In this document: one piece after another, positions 34,124-45,791 of the stretch
Numbering within the stretch: position 1 is the stretch's first letter
Layout of the letters: each line of letters starts with the position of its first letter
Assembly (NCBI GenBank): GCA_010909725.1
Contig: JAACMV010000028.1
Span: 434,001 to 498,000 of the forward strand
Length of the DNA: 64,000 nucleotides
Direction of reading: 5' to 3'
Source: Picochlorum sp. 'celeri'
Lineage: Eukaryota; Chlorophyta; Trebouxiophyceae
Made by a program: the position numbers and the translations under genes
Notes under the pieces: generated by a model
What the model was told of the DNA's origin: nothing
Databases searched by the model: none
Seen by the model: only the letters and a program-made list of their open reading frames with translations

Positions 34124-34900
34124 GAGAGCAAACAGAAGTATCATTGATATGCTGAGAGCATACTGTGCGAACAATATTCCAGGATTGGGAGAAATACTTA
34201 CCATTGGTGGAATTTGCATTGAACAGTGCAGTGAGTACCAGTACTCAGACGACACCATTCTTCTTGAATTATGGAAGACATCCAGTATACCCATTTGCAA
34301 ACGCATCTCAATTAATGGTATCAGACAGAGAGGATGTTAATGAAATATTATTGAGGATTCAATCAGCTATACAGATGGCACAAGCTCATTTGGAAGAAGC
34401 TCAGCGAAGACAAAAAGAAGTCATTGGAGCTCGAAGAAGAGAACATGATATTCAAGTCGGAGATAAAGTTTATGTGAGTACAAAGAACTTTAGACAACGC
34501 TTGGGACCAGGGCAAGCAAAGCTGTTTTCCAGATACATTGGCCCTGTAGTTGTGACTGATTGATTGGCCCTAACGCAGTAAGATTGAATTGGGAAAGTAT
34601 TGAATCGAAGACGAATATAAATACGTCAAGAAGATGCGTCCAGTTCTTCAATGTGGAGTGGTTACAGAGATTATGATCACCCAGTGAGAAAGTAATACTA
34701 CGTATCCAAAGATCAGAGAAATCACAGATATCGTTACTGATGAGAATCAAAACCAGATCTACAAGGTGAAGTACCATGAATCTTCACCACAAGAAGAATC
34801 AGTTCCCGAAGTTGAATTAAAGCTCAGATATGGAGTTGACGAAGTACACGAGTTACTCAAGCAATACTCGAGACGAGTATCCAACTAAATGGGGGAGAAC

Positions 34901-35168
34901 TGTAACAGCACAGATGATGCCTCAAGGCACTCTCTTATAAGGAATCAAGCTACCAAGAAGATTACACAAACATAACCATGAACCAGAATCTATACTCGAG
35001 GACTCATAAGATTAACTACCATTCTACTACATAAACCATCGTGTAACACATTATAATCAAGGCCTGTGTTACCAGGATACCAACATAGTGCAGTCTCTAC
35101 TACGGTGTGGACCGTCAGCCGACCGAACCCAAACATCAGTCTCAGGACGCTCAGTGCACGCTCTTACA
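34901..35168 (+). repeat. 3' LTR of Ty3/gypsy copy 2
   Basis: The 268-bp LTR ends at CTCTTACA, directly after the AATGGGGGAGAAC polypurine tract. It lacks one T at CTTATAAGG and has one extra A at CACAAACAT compared with the 5' LTR. Confidence 0.93.
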
Positions 35169-35293
35169 GAATCCCGGCTGTAGCTGGGAGGCCCTCATTT
35201 GGGGGGCTCAAAATGGCCGATTTTGGAGGGTCCAAATCCGGGCCTGCGAGATCTATCTGGGAGGCCCGGATCGTATGTCCTATTGCGTTGTAA

Positions 35294-35396
35294 ATTCTTT
35301 GTGATTGGTGACTTGCAGCCATTTCTATTTTTTTGGTCCATCTCGTCTGAAGTCCGTTCGGTCAATAGACGGGAACCAAGGAATCAAGTAAAAGCG
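35294..35396 (+). repeat. LINE 3'-end repeat, uninterrupted copy
   Basis: The sequence ATTCTTTGTGATTGGTGACT...AATCAAGTAAAAGCG matches 46201-46296 joined to 46639-46648 with a handful of differences. At the second site it follows a LINE-type zinc-finger coding end, so this is probably the 3' tail of a strongly 5'-truncated LINE. It serves as the empty-site reference for the insertion at 46297-46633. Confidence 0.8.
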
Positions 35397-36103
35397 GCCT
35401 AATATAGAAAAAATTTATGCACAACGCCGGGCCCGGGGTGGGCCAACGGCGATGATCCAATTTTGTTACACCCGATGTATGAGGGACGGCCTTAGGGCCG
35501 AGGAAGGCCGGTCCTGGCCAAAAAATTTCACACTGATTGTCCATACTAATTCGGGATAATATTTAATTCTTAATTACGACACTTGCCTCGGAGCTCGCCC
35601 CCGGCAGCTCGCTCGATACTTTTACTTTTGCTCTTACACGATGGAAGAATAAGAATGCTATTGATTAGACAGTGATAGCCACTGACTACTATCCACCCGA
35701 TGCACCTCTACTGGTGGATCGGGCGGTTCAGTGACTACAACCGTCAACCGTCTGGTGACAGACGGAGAGTCTCCTTATCAGCGCGTCATCATGGACCTGC
35801 ACCACAAACAATGGTTAAAAACTTACCTTGGTGTTTGTTTCTCGGACGCGGAAGGGAAGACTCGGTACCTGCAGAGACACTGTAGACTATCTAAGAAAAG
35901 CGGTTACAGGGTAGCCAAAGCAAAAGAGAGTTGCTCACCTGCGTACTTGGGGTTATGTTGGGATTGATACTTACATTTTATCATTAAAATTAATCCTAAC
36001 TTTTGTTGTGGGAAAAAAATCGTCTGTTTTGGAAATGGTCCATCTGGCCAACTACCTTGTGCATTTGAGCACCTTGAGCATGGGGGACAGTGTTGAGCAG
36101 TTG
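35397..36103. other. No gene recognised
   Basis: I see no gene. GC-rich tracts near 35400-35640 and short frames without recognisable content are all that is visible. Confidence 0.4.
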
Positions 36104-37291
36104 TCAGTTGTCATGGGGACGCACGTCTTCGAGTGGCCTCCTCTTGGTTTTATACTCTTTAGCGTATTCATTGCCCATGGCCTGGGTTCGGCGTTGTTTG
36201 ATCCCACGCTTTGCACCTGGACGCCGATTCTCTAGCTCCCGAATTCTCTTTCTCAATTCATCATTTGTCTTCTTCAGAGTCTCCACCTCATCTCTGTACA
36301 CCTCGACTTCTGCAAACAATTTATCCTTCTCGTTTACCAGCTTCGCGATACTGCCCATGACATCCTTGTGCATTGCCTTGCTCCAGTCTCCCTTGATTTT
36401 CCAGTCAGGGTCAGCATCCCTGTCAACCATGCTGTGGAGATCATCCATCACTTTTGAGTTTAGAAGATTTCCGTAAACAGGCTTTGTATGTTGAAAGACA
36501 AACGAATACTTGTCTGGGCTGTACCAGTTCTCAAACCCTATCTCAATGACACGAGATTTTATTCTCTCAAGATCTTCTGGTGTGCTCTTGGTTCGTTTGT
36601 GCCCAGACTCTCGCTCCATGTCTTCTAAATACTTACGTATGATTGATAGAAGTTTTCTACCCCGTTCGGTGTACCACCCCTCCCCATAACCGTGACCGTC
36701 CTTGGTATGCACACGCTGATTGTAGTTGCCCCTGTGGTTGGTTGTCAAGTACTTCATGAGCGATTCCTCATCCTCTGTCTGGGACACTTTAGCTATCTCG
36801 GCACATTCAAGTCGCACTTTATCTTGGCAGATGTAATATAAGAGCTGACATTCGATTGGCAAATCACTTGGAGTCCTCATGTACTTCCTGCAGTTTTGCC
36901 AATTACCTTCTTCATCAGGAGATCTTGCCCAATATTTGATGCAAGCGTTGCATGCCTGTTTCCTTATAGATTTCTCTTCAACCCATCCTAAACTCTTGGG
37001 CCCTTCTGGTGACACAATGTCCAGGATGTCGGCAACCTCGGAGGAATTCTGCTCAAACTCTGGCACAAGATCCCACCACAGTTCCACATCACTGGGGGCA
37101 TTGCCCATCTCTGTGACGGGCAGAATCCCAGGATTGTCAATTATCCCGAAATCTATCTCGTTCTGTATCTCATGGTCCCTTCGAAACGCATCAATCCGCT
37201 CCTGGTAGTATTCTGTGCTTCGGCCCGTTTCAACCAACAGGACAGGACCCGTCCCACTCTTTGGCTTGATCTGTATCTGACCGCTGGTCAT
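36104..37291 (-). CDS. Orphan protein with C-terminal coiled coil
   Basis: The frame opens at 37336 but the first ATG is at 37291 (MTSGQIQIKPKSG), giving about 395 aa. The middle holds a Cys/Trp-rich helical segment (KQACNACIKYWARSPDEEG, CQLLYYICQDKVRLECAEI). Residues ~320-370 form a heptad coiled coil (LVNEKDKLFAEVEVYRDEVE, LKKTNDELRKRIRELENRR), followed by a very basic tail suited to nucleic-acid binding or nuclear import. No family is recognised. It lies between a Ty3 element and a LINE and could be the accessory gene of a degraded DNA transposon, or a host gene. The frame is clean over 1.2 kb, which favours a real gene. Confidence 0.6.
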   Translation of the reverse strand: MTSGQIQIKPKSGTGPVLLVETGRSTEYYQERIDAFRRDHEIQNEIDFGIIDNPGILPVTEMGNAPSDVELWWDLVPEFEQNSSEVADILDIVSPEGPKSLGWVEEKSIRKQACNACIKYWARSPDEEGNWQNCRKYMRTPSDLPIECQLLYYICQDKVRLECAEIAKVSQTEDEESLMKYLTTNHRGNYNQRVHTKDGHGYGEGWYTERGRKLLSIIRKYLEDMERESGHKRTKSTPEDLERIKSRVIEIGFENWYSPDKYSFVFQHTKPVYGNLLNSKVMDDLHSMVDRDADPDWKIKGDWSKAMHKDVMGSIAKLVNEKDKLFAEVEVYRDEVETLKKTNDELRKRIRELENRRPGAKRGIKQRRTQAMGNEYAKEYKTKRRPLEDVRPHDN

Positions 37292-37570
37292 ATTATTGCA
37301 TGTATGATATGAAATTATTTTACATGATTGTGACAAGCTCGTTCATGCCACGGGGCCGGACCAAAGATGCGCCTGCAAGATTGGGAATTCAAAATTCAAA
37401 CGGATTGAGCGCCACGGTCGGTCCTCATCCTAGCCACTATTGGATGGCCTTTTCGATACAGCTCGCATAATAGAAAAAATAAACAAAATTATTGGAAAAA
37501 AAATATAAAATCATATAAAAATCAACCAATCAACCAACCAACCAAGGCGAATCACTGAGAGACAATCAAG

Positions 37571-38596
37571 ATGATTCAGATTTCGGAGCATGTTCTTCAA
37601 CAAGTTGCCGCGTTCGAACCCACGGACCCAGCCAAACCCAACGGAAAATTTGTTCCTTTTGAAGTTCAAATTGAAGTTCCCAATCCAGTTCACTAATGGG
37701 ACACCCATCCCGACCACAATATTGTCATGATGGACCTCCGTGACCATTTCAGTGAAGCGGTCGAGGACTACCTCTATGACCAACTGGAAGAATTGGGAGA
37801 CCAGAAAGCGATGTATACGTAACGTTATCCAAGGTATTACATGAAAGCGATGCCGGCCTCCAAATCACAGGAGAAGAAGTCGTACCATACTGCAGTGCTC
37901 ATTGCAGAGTTCTGCGTCAGGGAACGTTATCTGCCTGTCATGGATGCGATGGCACCGCGTGATACGTTTACCCTGGATGTCCCAGAATGGACCATTCAGG
38001 AATCGAAGGAAGTCCAAATCATTTGGAAGAATCGTGTTCGCACCCATGAGTTCATTGTCCATGCCGAAGCTGAAGATGGAGAACCTTTGGATGAGGATGA
38101 CACCATGCTGGCTTTACAGCAATTGGAACTCCCAGTCACTGAAGTTTCCTCAACAAGACGTCAGAAAGGACATCGACAGTACCACTCCACCAATTATACA
38201 GCGCTGCTCCAGGTTGACAAAGTGGAGACCTTTACCCAAAAAGAGTTCATGTTTGGAGACAAACCAATCAAATTGACCCTGCTGTGGAAACCACAAGGAC
38301 GCATGCCATCACGCCAGACAACAGATTATGCCAAACGTGCCTATGCTCAAGCGATTCATGACGGGACGAGATACAGGCAAGCATTAATGCGGAGTCACTA
38401 TACTGAGTTTGACAAACCACAGTATGAGGAGGCACCAGGTGAATGCCCTATGCAAGATGTTATTCAGGAAAGCCCTTGGATCACAGTCGCAGCCAGAAAA
38501 CGGAAAATACGTGCTAAAGTGCCTGCGGATGCCTCGAAGGGACAACCTAGCATCTCAACGCCCCATAAGGGGCCTGTGCAACCTGCCAATAGATAA
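37571..38596 (+). pseudogene. LINE ORF1
   Basis: One frame runs from ATG 37571 to 38596 but is interrupted by TAA at 37694 and 37820; the clean part (37841-38596) encodes 251 aa. The product is acidic in the first half and basic in the second, with a Lys/Arg-rich tail (VAARKRKIRAKVPAD), compatible with the RNA-binding ORF1 proteins of LINEs. No zinc knuckle is seen. The two stops may be C-to-T changes of CAA codons. ORF2 starts directly after it. Confidence 0.6.
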
Positions 38597-38601
38597 AACA
38601 A

Positions 38602-41600
38602 TTGCCAGTCTTGCCTCTCACAATATTTACTATGATGCAGCAAATTACAGGAATTAGAATTTACTCACAAAATATCAACGGTCTCTCAAAACAAAAATTC
38701 TTACAGATTAGGCAAATCTTTACACAATATGATATCATCTTACTACAGGAAACACATTTGACTCTAGGGATGACGCAGACATACAATTCTACCTTACAGT
38801 CTCAAAGTTGGCGCACGTACTGGGGCCCTGCCAAACGGAAAAATAAACGCCCACAAGGAGGAGTAGCCATCTGGATCAAAGAGTCACTCTTTTCAACTAA
38901 GGTCATTCTCTCATGCAGGAAGCTCTCCCACTCCAGGTCTAGTCATATCCTCTCACTTGATATTCGCTGCCAGGATCAGCGTTTTGTCCTCTCAACTGTT
39001 TATATGCCAATTCAGAACAATCGCGAGGCCGTGGATGAATGCATTTCAATCCTCCACCACTTGGCTGTCCAAAATACAGTGATCTGGTGCGGTGATTTTA
39101 ACTTTATTGAAGATACACGAGATACAACATCTCGCACAGCACCTAAGAACTCCTATACCTATCGGAAATGGAACCAGATGATAGGCTATCAGACAGTTTG
39201 CGAAGCATCACAACAACGGCTGTGCACTTTGAAAGCTTACACTCATGAGGCCGCAACCACTAGACAGCAAGAGCAGCCAACCAGGAGTCGTTTAGATAGG
39301 ATCTACTGTTCTTCTGCATACAGACATATGATAACCACAGTTCATGTTCACTCACAGCCGAGGGTACACAGTGACCACCTGCCTATCAGCACCAGTATCA
39401 AACTGGTATGTCCCCGTCTCAGACAACAGCAAAGGGGCACACAGCAACAACGACGAGACTGCATCCCTCAGCAATTTCTTAATAACCCAGCTTATAAAGA
39501 ACGGTACTGTCAGGAAATGCAAGAATGGCTACATCAGTTGGTGGACTCCACTCCAAGGATTGACTATTCGACTTGGCTGACGATTAAGAAGCACATTGCA
39601 GGCCTCGCTATCCAGCTTAACAGAGAGTATCGTGCAGGCATACAGCAGCAGATCCGTCAGAACCAACAGGATGCCCAGGTTACTGAGGACTCACTTGACC
39701 TCAAATACTTACATAAAGCGGATGCGCATATCATGTTACCATCTCCATCCAAAGATCTCACTATCCCAGGCCTTGTGCAACCGACTGGGAGGATAACCGA
39801 ATCAGCAGTAGAATGTGCAAACATTTTAGTGGATCAATACGCTGCAGTTTCTGCTCAGCAACCTTGCTCTCCCTGGGCCAAACAATATCTCCTCAACAGT
39901 ATTCCAATGGATGATACTAGGATCTTTCCAGACTCTTTTCGGGAACAAGCTACAGAAATCACCGCAGAAGAAATTATTCAGGCGATCAAACGAATGCGCA
40001 CGTCCGCGCCAGGTGACGACGGTATCAAACTTACACTATATCGACTGATCAAACAAGAATTGGCTCCAATACTCCAACGAGTATACACTCAGCTTGTTTT
40101 TGATATGCCTGCAGAGTTCCTCTATGGAGTCATCATTCCCATATACAAAAAAGATAGCCCATATCAGCCCAGCAATTATAGGCCGATCACGTTGCTCAAC
40201 ACAGATTATAGGATCATGCAACAGGTGTTGCTCGGTAAACTCGAGAAGCCCCTCCAGCAATTGGTGTCCCAGACACAATCCGCCTTCTTGCCTGGTAGGT
40301 GTATATCAGATACCATATGGACCCTTCAGCTCCTGCCTCAATATCTAGCCTTGCAAAAGAAGTCAGCCTATTTTGCGGTATGTGATTTCTCAAAAGCCTA
40401 TGACAAGATTGATCGCCCCTTGCTCTTCCGCCTTTGTTCCACTCTCCAGCTCCCTCAGTTCCTGTGCCTATGGATTCGACAGATTTTGTCTCGGACCTAT
40501 GCTAGAGTGTATCTCAATGGATCCTTTTCTCACAAGAGAAGATTCGATACGGGAGTCAGAAGGAGACCCAGTTTCTCCCTATCTCTATCTGCTTATCAGC
40601 CATCTGCTTACCCGCCATCTCCAGCACACAGCTATATCTCAAAGTATTCCTTTGACGATTACAATGCACCATCACCATCAAGGAATTGCGAAGGCGACAT
40701 CTCCACTTCAGATATCCACATTACAGTATGCGGATGATAATACAGTCCCTCTCAGCCTGGCACAGATTGAGCGCTTCATAGATGCCATGGATATTTTTGC
40801 GGCAGGCACAGGCCAGCATCTCAATAAGAGCAAGACTTGGTTACTTCCTATTGGAGCCCCCACGGGCCAACCTACGGCGATCAAAGGGCTTCGAGTGGTT
40901 CCCTCAGCCACCATTTTAGGAATAAAACTCCAGGCAAACTCCGGCCTCGCAACTTTTGACTGGGCTCCTCGGCTCCAGAGTTTGGAAACATATTGCAAAT
41001 TATTGGCAGCTCAGCTTTCCTTTCCTCCTCCTTCACAAAATTTAGCAGACTTTCAACTTATAAGCTTCCACAAGAACTATATAGGGCAGAGATAGTCCCT
41101 CCCTCGGAGCAACAGCTTGAGCAGATATATCATGCTATGCGCTCTCTGCTCCCCTCAAGAACGGGCTGGAGCTCTCGTATGTTCCCAGCAAATACTAAGA
41201 TGGGAGGTCTTGGCTGCCTCCCACTGAAGGAACACCTTCATGCCAGAGATCTCAAATGGGTCACCCAACTGTTTACCATGGGCACTTCGAAACTGTGGGT
41301 ACAGCTAGTGTGGAATATATTCTTGCGCCAGTACACCAATTTCGACCAGTCTGCACTAGAGGCAGTGGCACATCTGCCAACACCGCTTCGGGCTCTCATT
41401 ACTCATGTTCATGGCGACGAAACTATCATTCAGAGCGCTGCAGCGGACAGTCTCACCTGGATCAGAACCTTGTGGCACAAAATGTTTACTGACTATCAGC
41501 TCAAACAATCGGGAGTAGCTCCACAGACACTAACAGCAGCTCTACCCTGTCTACAACCCCCAGAAGTACAACCTCAGTGGCAGTGACGTGGGGAAATTAT

Positions 41601-42072
41601 CCCTCTCGAAGAATATACAGTGAAATTTGGAACCCTCCTCCTCACCGAAGGACAGCAAGCTGATAGAAACTATCGATGGCAGCAGTGGCTGGAAATCATC
41701 CAAGATAGACGGATGTCAGATTCTCAGGAGTGCTTGTTCCAGCACCCCATCAGATGGCGCCCACTTTATCGTGTCTTACCGCCCCTCTCGCGGCTTCCGA
41801 TTCCCTCAGCTTATAAGATCGCCTTCTGGGAAACGATTATGAGGACAGGTATCACCAGTGAAAGAATTAAAGTTGATCAGCCCTGTATTTGCCATTTTAG
41901 TCCAGTCCAACCAGGCAGAGCTCATTTCTTTTACCATTGCCCCATCGCGCTCTCCTTATGCAGCACCTTATTTCAGGTAGATCTACAGGCAGCTCATGAG
42001 CTTCAGTGGTCACAGGAAGCCCAGTGCTGGCAGGTCTCTCCTCTGGTGTCGCCTTTTTCCCCTCAACAGTAA
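38602..42072 (+). pseudogene. LINE ORF2: endonuclease and reverse transcriptase
   Basis: The first frame (38602-40737) carries the endonuclease motifs YSQNINGLS, LLQETHLT, WCGDFNFI, SRLDRIY and HSDHLPIS, then reverse transcriptase blocks (PSNYRPITLLNTDYRI, QSAFLPGRCISD, VCDFSKAYDKIDRPLLF). A one-base shift near 40560 moves the RT into the frame 40373-41095 (GDPVSPYLYLL, then catalytic LQYADDN). Later pieces, 40993-41586 and 41620-42072, carry the thumb region and a zinc-binding tail (CICHF ... HFFYHCPIALSL). The enzyme primes reverse transcription from nicked target DNA. All parts are present but no continuous frame remains. Confidence 0.88.
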
Positions 42073-42442
42073 TTTCAGTATACGGATAGATTTGTGCCCC
42101 TTGTTTTGGTAGTCTGTCTCACGTGGTTCAGAATATGCCGATACCATGCTTATCTTTTGCATAGAACCTGGGTGAGAGGACTTTCGATAATCTTCTGAGT
42201 CTCAGTTTCATTTCAAGTGGAGTTTTCAAATCTCGAGACGATTCTGATAGTAGTGTGTCGTTAGTTTTGTCTTTGTCTTTTCCTTTTTCTTATTTCTTTT
42301 CACGGAGCCCTGGGTACCCCACCACAGGTACCCCACTTGATCAAGAGGCGACCTGGTCAGGGGGCATTGATGTAAAATCATACATATTATATATACATAT
42401 ATGTATAGTGATCGTGCACAAACCACGTGGTTTGTTCAGAGA
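42073..42442. other. Gene-free interval between LINE and primase-helicase gene
   Basis: A T-rich stretch lies at 42255-42300, and the GGTACCCCAC word is duplicated at 42312-42338. A 30-bp stretch at about 42357-42388 (GGGGCATTGATGTAAAATC) resembles one near 51249-51280. Confidence 0.4.
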
Positions 42443-45083
42443 ATGGCTCATATCTCAAGGAAAGATTTTAATTTTGAGGATGGAACGCACGAGGCGAATA
42501 TCACGAGTGGTGCGTTTAAATATCAAAATTAAAATCTTTCCTTGAGGTATGATGGACATCATTCTGCCCTCGAGGACATCTCACGTCTTGCGAATTTCTT
42601 CAAGTCAAAGTATCCTGACAATATCTTGATCCCGCTGCAATCGGGAAAAAAGTGTCCGGTCATGATTTACAAAGGCGGTCAAAACTCATGGAAAGATTGG
42701 GATACGTGCATGAAGAACGGAGACAAGTACACCGAATTCGGGCTACTGGCGCGAACTATGGTTGTGGTGGATGGGGACAGTTCAGAAGCCGTGGCACTGC
42801 TTGAATCCAAGCACCCAGCGTTGCTCGAGTGTCCGTGTTTTCAGACGAGAAAAGGGAAGCACTACTACTTCCTCAGATCTAATCTATGCGAAGAAAAAAA
42901 TGTGACAGACTCGACGGGCGTCTGGAACCAAGTTGATCTGAAAACAGTGACCAACAGCTACCATGAGCATGTGTCCGGGGATGGTAGCAAGATACCCACG
43001 GCTGGAGTCGTGGTCGTGCCCCCCAGCACAAACAAGTCTTGGTTGAGATCCGTTTTTGACACACCGCTATCACCAATCCCCGACGAGATCATCCAAGACG
43101 TGCTGGGCAACAAGAAAAAAAGCAATCATATGAAGCAGAGAGTCAAGTGCCATGGAAAATCTACCAATGGTACACAACATCCAGTGGTTGGCCAGGTAAA
43201 GGATCTCCTAGTCAAGGTATGCAATGATGCTACCAGTGTGTTTGATAAGATGGACATGATTGACGATAACGTACTATCCCTGTACTTTCGAACTGGTCCA
43301 GGTGGAAGACAGTGTCCAGGACGGCATGATCATGTCAGCAACAACTTTTTTGTCCACTGCCAGGAGAACGGGGCTTGTTATTACCTCTGTTTGAGTTCTG
43401 AATGTCGTAGAAGGTTTCCGTTGGGGACATTGGAAAATTATGAACCGATTGTTGCGCCAACAGAGACATTCCCTTCGCTACCCAGCATGGAGCAAACTCT
43501 CGATCTTTTGCGTGACTCACTGGCACCACGTCGATTCGAGAATCTCCAGAGCCTTGCAGGAGCTGTAAAATCATGTTTCGGGAAGAATTCGTTACATGTG
43601 TTTGAAAAGTTGCTGCACGGGACTGAATTCTGTCCACCTGCCGGGCAACTGGACAGCATATTCTTTTCCAGCAGAGCGGACGATAATGCTGACAGCTTGA
43701 AGCGGTGGGCACGGAAGGGCTCCCCTAAAAATTGGAATATTCTTTGCGGTATATATCTGGGGCCTCCATCGATGGAAAACAAGGCTGCGGCACAGGCATT
43801 GCTAGCATATGTGAGACAGCACCATGGATATGAATTTCTGTACTGTTCTTCCAAGGTGCAGTATTTTCGGAATGGAGAAAGATTTCAGGGCAATACTGAT
43901 GACGCGCACACATGCAAATGTGCTTGGATCACGGCGACGAGATTTCCAGAATCTATAACGTGTCTGCAAAAATGTGTTCTGGGCACAGGAAGATCAAAAA
44001 CATTTGTGGTGTACTCAGAGGTCTCACCATTGACAGAGATGCCTCTAGGAAAATGAATCAGAACACCAAGCTGTTAGGTTTTGACGACGGCGTTCTCGAA
44101 CTTGACACTGGGACATTCAGGCCTCAAAAGTACAGTGATTATATCTCCATGAGCGTGGGATACAACTACCCCACAACTAGAGACCCAGCAGCCGAAGCCA
44201 AATTGATGGAATTCTTCAGAGGTGCATCCAGATCCCGACGTACGCGAGTTCGTTTTATACCGATTGGCGTCATGCTTGGAAGGTTTTAACACTGAGGAGA
44301 AGTGGCCGATGTGGACGGGTGCTTCGGGTGCCAATGGGAAGAGCAAGTTGGCAGAACTGATGTTGTCTGTGATGGGGAATTATGGAGGAACCCTGGAAAG
44401 CTCGCAGTTGACTACCGCCAGATCATCAGGCGCAGCCAACAGTCAATTAGCGTCGGTGATGTTTTGTAGGTTCCTTGTGGTGGAGGAGCCGGACACCATG
44501 TGTAAATGGAACTGGGAAAAATTCAAGGAGATTACTGGTCGAGCTGAGGTGCAAGTGAGAGAATTGTACGAGCGATCCATTAGCATGAGGCCACACTTCA
44601 CCCTCACCTTAATCTTCAATTCTGTGCCAGATACGAGTAAAAAAGTTGACCAAGCCGTTAGGAGACGTTTGGAGGTGATTCGCTTTGAAAGTGAGTTTGT
44701 CAATGAGCCCAAGTTGCCACATCAGTTCTTAATTGACGTGCATCTCTCTGATGCGTTTGCCTGTTGGAAGGTACACTTGTTCAATATCCTGTACCATGAC
44801 TTCTATAAGAAACATGTACTCACAAACCGCCCCATCCTGCTACCGGCTAAGTGCAAAGAGGCAGCGGACTCGATCCTGGACAATGGGCAGGTGGTAACTT
44901 AAACGCAAATGGTTTGAAGAAAGAGTTGTCCAGGACCCAGGAGGGTTTTTTACACTGAATGGCGAAACACGACTTTTATGGTTGGATATATGCTTGTGGG
45001 TATCGCTGTGATGGTATCCCTCTCAAGGATCTGAAGATGCAACTGAGAGGCTTGATGAACAAGGTTGAGACTGATCAAATGTG
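42443..45083 (+). pseudogene. Primase-polymerase / D5-type superfamily 3 helicase fusion, decayed
   Basis: The gene appears to start at ATG 42443 (MAHISRKDFNFEDG...), in the same frame as the long open stretch after 42533; only TAA 42530, inside an inverted duplication, separates them. Residues after that show an archaeo-eukaryotic primase/PrimPol domain (MVVVDGDS, GKHYYFLRS, AGVVVVPPS). A Cys/His segment (CPGRHDHVSNNFF, CLSSECRRRF) and a D5_N-like region (TKLLGFDDGVLEL) follow. The SF3 helicase has Walker A GASGANGKSKLAEL, Walker B RFLVVEEPD, motif C LIFNSVPD and an RRRLEVIRF Arg finger. Frameshifts fall near 43950, 44225 and 44900. Such fusions replicate large DNA viruses, polinton-like viruses and related elements. 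No capsid, ATPase or protease gene is nearby, so this is probably an isolated endogenous viral or transposon remnant. Confidence 0.8.
42454..42546. repeat. 24-bp perfect inverted repeat (hairpin) at the start of the primase-helicase gene
   Basis: Arms at 42454-42477 (CTCAAGGAAAGATTTTAATT...) and 42523-42546 are perfect reverse complements. A second 7-bp pair, AACGCAC/GTGCGTT, nests inside at 42484-42490 and 42510-42516. The left arm is coding; the right arm brings an in-frame TAA. The right-arm segment 42524-42550 (27 bp) is bracketed by TAT on both sides. Confidence 0.95.
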
Positions 45084-45791
45084 TTTTCTACCAGTTTTTT
45101 TTCAAATTGTTTTTCCAAAAATATAGACAAAATAGAAATGCACGGACTTTTCTCCAAAAAAGTGGTAGAATTGGTAGGACTGAGGCCAACAGGTCACAGC
45201 TGGAACAGCCTACCTGACACATTTATGTTTGCTGGAGTGATAGCTCGGAGATCCATTTTCAAATCTGGTAGCACTCTCAAAAGAAAAGTCTTTGAATTTT
45301 TGATAGTTTGCATTGGGTGGCACTCAACTCGAACACCACATAACAAAAGTCGATACCAAAAAAATGGTAGACAAAAGTGGTAGTCAAATTTGAGGATGCA
45401 TGACACATAATCCCTAGGTGTTGGGTACCCCTTCTCATCACCGCACATGATAGTGCACATTTCGCAAACTTTGGCCACTTTACACATACCACATAGAATG
45501 TTTTATAGCTTTCGCTTTGGCTGCTTGGCGTTGTCTGGCCTTGGATGCTTTGATGTGGCTCTGACTACCACTGTTCCAGGTTGGTTTTGCAGGGCCTGTA
45601 GATTGAGCACGCGTTCTCTTTGTAGCGTTAGATACATTATCTCGTCTTCGTGGCGTTAGCGTTGGTTGAAGCACGTCTGCATGCTCAGAGTGCACTGTCC
45701 TCCACACCTGATGGCCAACCCCACTCTCAAACCATTAAGCCACCATGTTTGACTTTTGGGGTAGAGACATGGTATCAGGGAGCTATCTACA
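45084..45791. other. No gene recognised
   Basis: The interval has no clear gene. A minus-strand 75-codon frame at 45480-45707 is basic (KASKARQRQAAKAKAIKHS) but too short to judge. Confidence 0.35.

Larger units (their letters stand above)
29658..35168 (+). mobile_element. Ty3/gypsy LTR retrotransposon, copy 2 (both LTRs)
   Basis: This is a 5,511-bp copy of the family at 6393-11847, with LTRs at 29658-29925 and 34901-35168. The LTRs differ from each other by one substitution and two single-base indels, so insertion was recent. Gag and the first part of pol are broken by many one-base indels, while the integrase is open. The left flank is the 795-bp array unit; the right flank is not its continuation, and the 5 bp on each side (TGTTC, GAATC) do not match. 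The site was therefore rearranged after insertion, or the assembly joins two loci. Confidence 0.93.
37571..42072 (+). mobile_element. Non-LTR retrotransposon (LINE) with ORF1 and endonuclease-RT ORF2, degraded
   Basis: ORF1 (37571-38596) is followed by ORF2 (38602-42072), which encodes an apurinic-type endonuclease, reverse transcriptase and a C-terminal zinc-binding tail. ORF1 carries two in-frame TAA codons, and ORF2 has frameshifts near 40560, 41090 and 41586-41620. No poly(A) or target duplication was found, so the exact ends are unknown. A second member's 3' end lies at 45792-46648. Confidence 0.88.

Noticed and set aside
29653..35173. Target-site duplication for Ty3 copy 2
   Set aside because: The flanking 5-mers TGTTC and GAATC do not match, so no duplication can be claimed.
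37571..37841. Possible non-standard genetic code with TAA read as glutamine
   Set aside because: The long host-like and transposase frames contain no internal TAA and end at ordinary stops, so two nonsense changes in a decayed LINE are simpler.
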